Of a stretch of 12,130 nt of DNA, positions 6,577-12,130 are shown piece after piece. The DNA lies in assembly GCA_003224195.1 (NCBI GenBank), contig QHYP01000135.1:1-12130 (forward strand), in the 5' to 3' direction. Position 1 is the first letter of the stretch, and the number at the start of each line of letters is the position of its first letter. The notes under the pieces are model-generated. The model ran no database searches. It worked only from the letters and a program-made list of their open reading frames with translations, and was not told where the DNA came from. The stretch comes from Acidobacteriota bacterium. GTDB lineage: Bacteria; Acidobacteriota; Terriglobia; Acidiferrales; UBA7541. Made by a program: the position numbers and the translations under genes.

Positions 6577-8340
6577 TCAATGAGGCGTCGTCAAGCTGGT
6601 GGCTGCCCGCGGAGCGGAAAGCGGCGGTGGCGGATAATCCGGCAGCTTATCTTTGCTTGTGTCCGCGCGCTTCACTTCCAGCTCGTCGAAAAGCACGGAC
6701 GGGCTGACTATCGTGGTGGGAAAGCTTGCCACGCGGTTGCTGAGCAGCGGATCATCGCCGGCTGCAATCACGTTATTGCGCAGCGAGCGCACGTCCAGTT
6801 CGCTGAACACGGCGCCGCGCACAAGTTCCTCGTGTCCGTCCTTTGCCCACACGCGGTAGAGCAGGCGCGGGGAATTCACCGGCCCCAGCGTCTCAACCCG
6901 GTAGCCATACGGCTTGCCCTGGGCGCCGACCATCTCGAGCATCTGGCGCTTCAGCGCATCGGGCTTCTTCGGCTCGTCCGTTCGGACAAAGAGATTGCCC
7001 GTGCCCGGCTGAGGAACGCTGCCCAGCCCGGCTCGTCCATGGCCATTCGAGGCAGGGAAGTCGCGAATGGGCTGGCGGCCGAGCAGGTAATTGTCCAGCA
7101 TGCCCTTGGCGATGACGCTGACGGCCTGCGCGCGGACTCCTTCGCTGTCCACATCGTAGTGGCCGACCAGGGTCTTGCCCTGAAACTCCTTCTTCGTCGG
7201 ATCATCCACCACCGTCAGGAAGGCGGGCAGGACGCGCGATTTGTAGCTCGTGGCGAATGCGCCAGTGGTGCGATTCGGCCGGCCGGGCTGGGGCTTGTGC
7301 CCGAGCACGTTCGAGCCAATAAGCGAAGCAAACATGTCGGTGGCCGCATCGGCGCTGAACAGCACCGGCCCGCGATACTCCTCTTCGACGATGGGTGCGT
7401 TGCGCAGAGCCACGAGAGTGTCGAGCATCTTCTTCGTCTCGCCGAGCAGCGCGTCGTGGCCCGGGAGGGCTTCGAGGGTAGCTTCGGTCCAATAAGGATT
7501 GCGGCTTAAGCGCATCCCGTCGGCCGCTTGCGTGGCGCCATTGAGCGTTACGGTGTAGGTTGCATGCGTGTCGCGGGTGACCGTGCCTTCGGAATTCACA
7601 AAATACTCTTTCATGACGGAGAAGCGCGCCGAGGCGGTCAGTGACTGCACGTCGGGATACTGCCTGTAGAGATAGGTTACGTCCTCGAGCGTCTTGCGCC
7701 AGGCCGCGGCGTCATGCTTCAGCTCGCTGACCAGCTCGATGCTGGAGACAGCGGGCGCGCGCGCGAAATCGTCCACGGGATTCGCTTCGGCGGCGAACTG
7801 CTTCATGAACGCCTGTTTCTCAGTGAATGCTTCGCCCGCGGCCTTGTATGCCGCATCGGTGGCGAGCCAAATCTGATGACGCAACGCGATGGGGTCGTAA
7901 TCCAGAGGCAGGATCTGCGTTTCGCCCATGCCTCCTTGTCCGAAGAAGCTGTCCTGCTTGTATTCGCCTATGCGGACCACCACGCGCAGGATGCGCCCCC
8001 GCACGTTGTGTTCTTCGCGCAGGGCGCCAAACGCGGCCTCGCTGAAGTATTCGCTGATGTCGTGGACGCGATACTCGATGTAATACGGCGGCTGCACCTG
8101 ATCCATCTTGAGCTGCGCCTTGGATCGGTTGAGCTCGACGAGAAGCGCCTCGAGCAGCGGATCGCCGGCGGCCGCCGTGGGATGCGAATTCACCACACCG
8201 TTGGCCGGAACAGATGCCGCAGCAGCATCCTTGTTATGGGTGACCGCAGAGCGGTCAACTTCCGCGGCCTGAAACGGAAAGGCGCAAAATGCGCAGAAGG
8301 CTAGGGCGAACCACGGGGAAAAAAGGCGCGCGCGCTTCAC
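6577..8340 (-). CDS. Exported TldD/PmbA-family protein, degenerate (TldE-like) metal site
   Basis: The 587-aa protein begins with a signal peptide (RLFSPWFALAFCAFCAFPFQ, cleavage near AA-EV). The remainder aligns by eye with the upstream protein: VVDDPTKKEFQGKTLVGHYD, ASNGHGRAGLGSVPQPGTGN, QGKPYGYRVETLGPVN and SVLFDELEV. At the metal site the paralogue's HEVLGH is SNVLGH here (343-348), so the first His and the Glu are gone. The late ligand Cys is replaced by Ala538 in NRVASF. This mirrors E. coli TldE (PmbA), the non-catalytic partner of TldD, so I infer a heteromeric partner rather than an independent protease. The start is GTG at 8340, overlapping the upstream stop as GTGA, which implies translational coupling. 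The C-terminus is proline-rich. Confidence 0.85.
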   Translation of the reverse strand: MKRARLFSPWFALAFCAFCAFPFQAAEVDRSAVTHNKDAAAASVPANGVVNSHPTAAAGDPLLEALLVELNRSKAQLKMDQVQPPYYIEYRVHDISEYFSEAAFGALREEHNVRGRILRVVVRIGEYKQDSFFGQGGMGETQILPLDYDPIALRHQIWLATDAAYKAAGEAFTEKQAFMKQFAAEANPVDDFARAPAVSSIELVSELKHDAAAWRKTLEDVTYLYRQYPDVQSLTASARFSVMKEYFVNSEGTVTRDTHATYTVTLNGATQAADGMRLSRNPYWTEATLEALPGHDALLGETKKMLDTLVALRNAPIVEEEYRGPVLFSADAATDMFASLIGSNVLGHKPQPGRPNRTTGAFATSYKSRVLPAFLTVVDDPTKKEFQGKTLVGHYDVDSEGVRAQAVSVIAKGMLDNYLLGRQPIRDFPASNGHGRAGLGSVPQPGTGNLFVRTDEPKKPDALKRQMLEMVGAQGKPYGYRVETLGPVNSPRLLYRVWAKDGHEELVRGAVFSELDVRSLRNNVIAAGDDPLLSNRVASFPTTIVSPSVLFDELEVKRADTSKDKLPDYPPPPLSAPRAATSLTTPH

Positions 8341-10121
8341 GGCTTCACCTCCGGCTTCGCCGCCGGCGCATTCTCAAATCCCGGCGGCGAGAGGATAGGC
8401 GGCCGCTGATGCGAATGGGCGCGCTTCTGCACTTCCATCTCGGAAAAGAGCATTGCGGGCGCTGCGGCCGAGACCGGAACGCTGCCGGATTCCGCGCCGC
8501 AAACGCCGTTGAAGACGTGCTCGCTGTCCCCCGTCACAAGAATGCGCGTGAGCGCGGCCAGCGGCGTGCCGACGATGTCCACGCCGCGCACAAGCTCATC
8601 CGGGCGGCCATCGGGATAAACGCGGTAGACCATGACGGGTAGCACCTGAAAGGCCTGTGGCAGCGCCCGGGTGGTCAGCGTGAAGCCGCCCTGCACATCA
8701 TCAAAATAGAGCCCGTAGGGCTTGCCCTGCTTCTTCACTTCTTCGATCAACTTCTCGCGAAGCTTCGGTTCGGGCACGGTCTGCGTCGAGCTGACAACTA
8801 AATTGCCCTGGCGGCCGGTGGGCATCAGGCCGGGCTGGTTCCGGCCGTGGCCGTTGGAACGCTCGAAATTTTTGATCGGCATGCGCGACATCAGAAAATT
8901 CTTCAAGACGCCATTTTCGATAACGTTGACTCGCTGCGCCGGCACGCCTTCATCGTCGTAACCGTAGGAGCCCGCCAGCTTGATGCCGTTCAGCTCACGC
9001 AGTGTGGGATCATCGGCGACGCTCAAAAACTTGGGCAGAACCTCCTGATTCACCTTCTTGGTGAATGTCTGTCCTTCCTCTTCATCGCGCTGGCGATGAC
9101 CCTCCAGGCGATGGCCGAGCACTTCATGGAAAAACACCGCAGCGGCCCGGCCGGAGAGGAGCGCGGGGCCATCATAAGGCTCGGCGACCGGCGCGGCGCG
9201 CAGCGACTTGAGGTCGGCGGCTACCTTCTCGATTTTCGCCATCAAATCGGCTTCGGGAGGGAGTTCGGCTGCCGAGGGCGCCTGAAACGTCTCGACGCGA
9301 AGCAGCTCCATGCCGTCGTCGGCGCGCGTTTCCGCCTGGATAATCAGACGTATCGATGTGGTCGGCTCGACGATGGCCGCTCCTTCGCTCGACACGAGTC
9401 GCGACGTGGACCCCTGCGCCTGAAGAATTACTGCGGCCGAGTAAACGTCCGCGTATTTGCGGAATGCGCCGGAGAGCCGGCGAATTTCTCCTTCCCAGGC
9501 GGCGCGGTCAATGCTCGGCGGAGGCGCGGCGGGAACCATGTGTGTCTGCGGCGATTCTTTGGAAAAATCAGGGGACTTGTCTTCTTCCTCGGCGCGCACG
9601 GCCGTGTTCGTCTTGACATTCAGGAATGCCGGCGCGGCGCGCTTGTATTCCCGGTCGGTCAGCTCCCACAACACACGGGCGATGGCCTCCGTGTTATCGC
9701 CGACCGGGAGCGTGCCCGAAGTCATGCCGGAGAAGCGGCTCTGGCTGTGCGTGTTGTCGAGCGCCGGCGAACCCACACGCATGACAACGTCCGCGCGTCG
9801 GGCCTGCACGGCTGCGCTGGTCAAAAGACTCCCGTAGGCGCCCACCAGAATGACAGCGTTTTGGTCGTACACGATATAGCTTAAGAAGTAGGGCGGGTTC
9901 TCTGCTTTCGCGAGCTCCGCCGTGGCGCGCGTGAGTTCGGCTTTCATGGTCGCGAGCACGGGATCCGGGGCGGAGGCCGCCTTGGCGGATTCCTCGCCGG
10001 CGTGGGTCAGCGGCGCGCCGCCGAGTTGCAGCGCCAGGGCGCCCGAAAGGACGAGTCGCGACCCCGTGGTCAGGCAACGGGGAGCGAAGCGGGCGAGTCG
10101 CCGCAACAGTGGGGGATTCAT
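8337..10121 (-). CDS. Exported TldD/PmbA-family metalloprotease, catalytic member
   Basis: The TldD/PmbA family are zinc proteases that trim peptides. In E. coli, TldD-TldE matures microcin B17 and degrades CcdA in the cytoplasm. This 594-aa protein carries HEVLGHRLEGH (H332, E333, H337) and a late GVCG with C541 in NGVCGAESGSVPV, matching the HExxxH-plus-Cys site of TldD. It starts with a basic n-region and hydrophobic segment (LVLSGALALQLGGAPLTHAG), so it is predicted to be exported, unlike the cytoplasmic E. coli enzyme. ATG at 10121 was chosen because AAAGGTGA lies about 10 bases upstream; the frame stays open to 10265 but that stretch overlaps fmt. Its stop overlaps the GTG start of the degenerate paralogue. 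Substrate unknown. The tail is Pro/Ala-rich. Confidence 0.88.
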   Translation of the reverse strand: MNPPLLRRLARFAPRCLTTGSRLVLSGALALQLGGAPLTHAGEESAKAASAPDPVLATMKAELTRATAELAKAENPPYFLSYIVYDQNAVILVGAYGSLLTSAAVQARRADVVMRVGSPALDNTHSQSRFSGMTSGTLPVGDNTEAIARVLWELTDREYKRAAPAFLNVKTNTAVRAEEEDKSPDFSKESPQTHMVPAAPPPSIDRAAWEGEIRRLSGAFRKYADVYSAAVILQAQGSTSRLVSSEGAAIVEPTTSIRLIIQAETRADDGMELLRVETFQAPSAAELPPEADLMAKIEKVAADLKSLRAAPVAEPYDGPALLSGRAAAVFFHEVLGHRLEGHRQRDEEEGQTFTKKVNQEVLPKFLSVADDPTLRELNGIKLAGSYGYDDEGVPAQRVNVIENGVLKNFLMSRMPIKNFERSNGHGRNQPGLMPTGRQGNLVVSSTQTVPEPKLREKLIEEVKKQGKPYGLYFDDVQGGFTLTTRALPQAFQVLPVMVYRVYPDGRPDELVRGVDIVGTPLAALTRILVTGDSEHVFNGVCGAESGSVPVSAAAPAMLFSEMEVQKRAHSHQRPPILSPPGFENAPAAKPEVKP

Positions 10122-10139
10122 CGGGTTGGGTTCACCTTT
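10119..10139 (-). promoter_or_regulatory. Ribosome binding site deciding the start of the TldD-type gene
   Basis: The minus strand reads AAAGGTGA, ten bases, then ATG (10121 to 10119). It selects the start just ahead of the signal peptide and excludes a 48-residue N-terminal extension that would run back into the fmt coding region. Confidence 0.7.
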
Positions 10140-10209
10140 CTCTTGGCTCGTTCGGACACAGAAATTCGAGTATGCCTGAGCGATTTCGGCTGCGCAAATA
10201 AGCGCGGAG

Positions 10210-11138
10210 TCATTTTGACGAAGCGCTAAACGCTTCGCCGGGCGCAAGCCGCACACCGGATGCAAATTCGCTCGCCTCGATGAGCTTGCGCCCCTCGAGT
10301 TTGACGCCGGCGAGGCGAAGAAGTGTCCCGCCTCCGCAGGCCACGCGCAGTTCCGCTCCCTCCCGAAGGATGCTTCCGGGGGGCGCCTGCGTTGTACCCG
10401 GCGCGGGCGCGCCCCAGATATGACAGATCTTTCCGCGGAAGGTCGTATACGCTCCGGGCCAGGGGGCGAAGCCGCGAATGCGATTTAAAATTTCGCCGGC
10501 GAGCCAGCGCCAATCAATTCGCCCGTCTTCCTTCTTAAGCATTGGCGCGTAAGTTGCCGCGGAGTGATCCTGCGGCCGCGGCGTGATTTTGCCCGCGGCG
10601 AGCCCGCGGAGAGTTTCGGCAACCAGCGGGGCGCCGCGCTCGGCCATGCGCGCAGCAAGTTCCGGCGCCGTCTCTTGCGGGCCGATCTCGATCTCCTGCT
10701 GAAGCAGGATCGCGCCGGTATCCATTCCGGCATCGTGAGGCCGGTTTTCGTTTCGCCCTTGGCAATCGCCCAATGGATTGGCGCGGCGCCGCGATATTTC
10801 GGGAGAAGCGAAGCGTGCAGGTTGATCCAGCCGTGCCGGCTGATGGTCAGGTGCCGCGCAGGTACGATCTGCCCGTAGGCGATGATTACGACCACGTCGG
10901 GCCGCAGCCCAGCGATCAGCTCGTAGGCAGCGTGCGAGGCAATTTTTTCGGGCTGATGGACCGGCAATCCGGACTCAAGCGCGAGCTGTTTGACCGGCGA
11001 TGGAGAGACTTGCTGCCCGCGGCCGCGCGGCCGGTCGGGCTGTGTGATGACGGCCACAACCTGAAAGTCCGTCTCGCGCAGGAGTTGCCTGAGGGAGGGA
11101 ACAGCGAACTCCGGAGTGCCGCAGAAAACGATGCGCAT
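10210..11138 (-). pseudogene. fmt: Methionyl-tRNA formyltransferase, frame broken by a small deletion
   Basis: Fmt formylates Met-tRNA for initiation, using 10-formyl-tetrahydrofolate. From ATG 11138 the frame reads MRIVFCGTPEFAVPSL, then INLHASLLPKYRGAAPIHWA, to KGETKTGLT at 10735 (134 residues). The gene continues one frame over from 10734 with DAGMDTGAILLQQEIEIG and the C-terminal domain (APMLKKEDGRIDW, NRIRGFAPWPGAYT), ending at 10210. Related enzymes have four residues (such as IMQM in E. coli) between GVT and MDxGLDTG; these are absent. A 13-nt deletion explains both the loss and the frame: 929 + 13 = 942 bases gives 313 aa, the family's usual length. Catalytic residues fall on both sides of the break, so no single frame makes an enzyme. 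GTG at 11165, overlapping the def stop, is an alternative start. Error versus true mutation cannot be told apart. Confidence 0.92.
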
Positions 11139-11139
11139 G

Positions 11140-11160
11140 GAGCCCCGGCTTTCGGGGCTC
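11140..11160. other. Perfect 8-bp hairpin filling the def-fmt gap
   Basis: GAGCCCCG (11140-11147) and CGGGGCTC (11153-11160) are exact inverted repeats around a 5-base loop. The stem spans from the second and third bases of the def stop codon to one base short of the fmt ATG. In the mRNA it would sequester the whole fmt ribosome-binding region; no separate Shine-Dalgarno is visible. There is no T run, so it is not a typical terminator. It may couple fmt translation to def, or may be chance in GC-rich DNA. Confidence 0.65.
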
Positions 11161-11722
11161 ACCACTCGCCCTTTTTGATCAGCTTCTTGATCTTGCGCTT
11201 GATGAGGTCGCGCCTGAGCATGCTCAGATGCTGGAGGAAGAGGATGCCGTGAAGGTGGTCGATCTCATGGCAAAACGCGCGCGCCAGGAGGTCTTCGCCG
11301 CGCATCTCGAACGTCTCCCCCTTCGCGTTTTGCGCGCGCAGGGTTACAAAGTGAGGCCGCATCACGTAGCCGCGGAACCCGGGGACCGAGAGGCAGCCCT
11401 CCTCCTCGCGCTTTTCGCCTTCCGCGTGGATGATTTCCGGATTGGCAAGAACAATTTTCGCTTCGGGATTCTTTCCGGCGGTCACGTCCACGACGGCGAT
11501 ACGCACGCTCAGTCCGATTTGCGGCGCGGCCAGCCCGACTCCCTGCGCCGCGTACATGGAAGCAAACATGTCTTCGGCGAGCTGCTCGAGCTCGGCGTCG
11601 AATTTTGTGACCGGCGCGGTCGGCTTCTCCAGGATCGGATCGGGATACTTCACGATCTTGTAGATCTTTCGCGCCGCTTGGGTGGCGGATGGCGTTTCAG
11701 AAGTTGTCGAGTTGTCGGCCAT
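11159..11722 (-). CDS. def: Peptide deformylase
   Basis: Def removes the N-formyl group from nascent proteins at the ribosome exit. The 187-aa protein has all three hallmark motifs: GVGLAAPQ (61-68), EGCLS (108-112) and HEIDH (152-156). Metal ligands are C110, H152 and H156, with catalytic E153. The residue before HEIDH is Cys rather than the common Gln. The ATG at 11722 gives an 18-residue polar N-terminal extension before the usual KIYKIVKYPDPIL start; a longer frame to 11890 runs inside aroC and is rejected. GGCGGA lies upstream of the ATG. The gene start overlaps the aroC end by 26 bases, and fmt follows after 20 bases, so aroC-def-fmt is one transcript. Def is intact although fmt is broken. 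Confidence 0.96.
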   Translation of the reverse strand: MADNSTTSETPSATQAARKIYKIVKYPDPILEKPTAPVTKFDAELEQLAEDMFASMYAAQGVGLAAPQIGLSVRIAVVDVTAGKNPEAKIVLANPEIIHAEGEKREEEGCLSVPGFRGYVMRPHFVTLRAQNAKGETFEMRGEDLLARAFCHEIDHLHGILFLQHLSMLRRDLIKRKIKKLIKKGEW

Positions 11723-12130
11723 AGTTCTCGAAATTCCGCCGCGTCTCAGCAAGCGAATCTCCCCCGAATTTTTGCAGAAAAGCGCGCGCCAGTACAAGTG
11801 CCACCATGGCTTCGCCGCCGACTCCGCCCGCCGGGACCACGCACCAGTCGGAGCGCTCGTAAGCGGCCTTGATGGGCTGCTTGGTGACAAGGTCGGCGGT
11901 CTCCAGCGGCCGCCGCAGCGTGGAGATGGGCTTCAGGTAACCGCGCACGACAACGTCTTCACCATTCGTCATGCCGCCTTCGAGCCCGCCGGCCCGATTC
12001 GACGACCTCCGAAATCGTTTGGCCGCGGCATCGTACCGGATTTCGTCCTGCACTTGCGAGCCGTAGGAGCCCGCGGCGAGGACGCCCGCCCCGATCTCTA
12101 CGCCCTTCACGGCTTGAAGAGACATGACCG
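11697..12130 (-). CDS. aroC: Chorismate synthase, C-terminal part (cut by window edge)
   Basis: AroC converts 5-enolpyruvylshikimate 3-phosphate to chorismate with reduced FMN, the last common step of aromatic amino-acid synthesis. About 144 C-terminal residues are visible: VMSLQAVKGVEIGAG, GSQVQDE, NRAGGLEGGMTNGEDVVVRG, KPISTL, AAYERSDWCVVPAGGVGGEA and LQKFGGDSLAE, all in the family order. The frame is open to the window edge, so the Met at 12125 is internal and the true start lies outside. The end overlaps the def start. No defect in the visible part. Confidence 0.95.
   Translation of the reverse strand, partial: VMSLQAVKGVEIGAGVLAAGSYGSQVQDEIRYDAAAKRFRRSSNRAGGLEGGMTNGEDVVVRGYLKPISTLRRPLETADLVTKQPIKAAYERSDWCVVPAGGVGGEAMVALVLARAFLQKFGGDSLAETRRNFENYGRQLDNF

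Noticed and set aside
8847..9884. 345-codon plus-strand open frame opposite the TldD-type gene
   Set aside because: It is antisense to a gene with intact catalytic motifs and a good start site, and the translation shows no domain or signal; long antisense frames are expected at this GC content.
10150..10205. A promoter ahead of the TldD-type gene (TTGCGC-17-CATACT on the minus strand)
   Set aside because: The -35 matches only three of six bases and the -10 four of six. The gene may simply be read from the def-fmt transcript.
10728..10742. Programmed ribosomal frameshift in fmt
   Set aside because: No slippery heptamer or stop-codon context is present at the junction, and any one-base shift would still leave out the four conserved residues, so a deletion fits better.

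Overview
The window is about 12.1 kb of GC-rich bacterial chromosome. Every gene I can support reads on the minus strand, so transcription order runs from high to low coordinates: aroC (C-terminal part), def, fmt (broken), an exported TldD-type protease, its exported degenerate paralogue, a membrane-anchored PASTA protein, a small outer-membrane beta-barrel, rpe, a BamD-type protein with a long tail, a receiver-domain protein with a long disordered tail, and the N-terminal part of valS (broken). No tRNA, rRNA, CRISPR array, insertion sequence or phage gene was found. The outer-membrane proteins show a Gram-negative-type envelope. The style of the BamD, beta-barrel and REC-plus-linker proteins resembles Acidobacteriota as I remember them; this lineage call is an inference and was not searched.

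Region by region. (1) 1-860: start of valS with a sigma70-like promoter, then about 410 bases with no recognisable gene. (2) 861-2739: the REC protein and its 5' region. (3) 2740-5250: rpe and bamD, probably one transcript, behind a promoter (TTGTCA-17-TATGAT) covered by a perfect 16+8+16 inverted repeat that looks like an operator. (4) 5251-6553: beta-barrel protein and PASTA protein. (5) 6577-10121: two overlapping genes for exported TldD/PmbA-family proteins. The upstream one keeps the HExxxH...Cys metal site. The downstream one has lost the first His, the Glu and the Cys, which is the TldD/TldE arrangement moved outside the cytoplasm. (6) 10210-12130: the aroC-def-fmt cluster, with an overlapping def start and an 8-bp hairpin filling the def-fmt gap.

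The genes fall into translation initiation and charging (def, fmt, valS), central and aromatic metabolism (rpe, aroC), and envelope assembly or surveillance (BamD, PASTA, beta-barrel, the TldD pair). The order def-fmt-...-PASTA-...-rpe recalls the Bacillus def-fmt-rsmB-rlmN-prpC-prkC-rsgA-rpe cluster, but here the PASTA protein has no kinase domain and rsmB is absent.

Two translation genes carry small frame-breaking lesions that I can place to within a few bases: a 10-bp exact tandem duplication in valS and an inferred 13-nt deletion in fmt. The valS lesion in particular should be lethal unless another copy exists, so either the sequence has errors or the genome is unusual.
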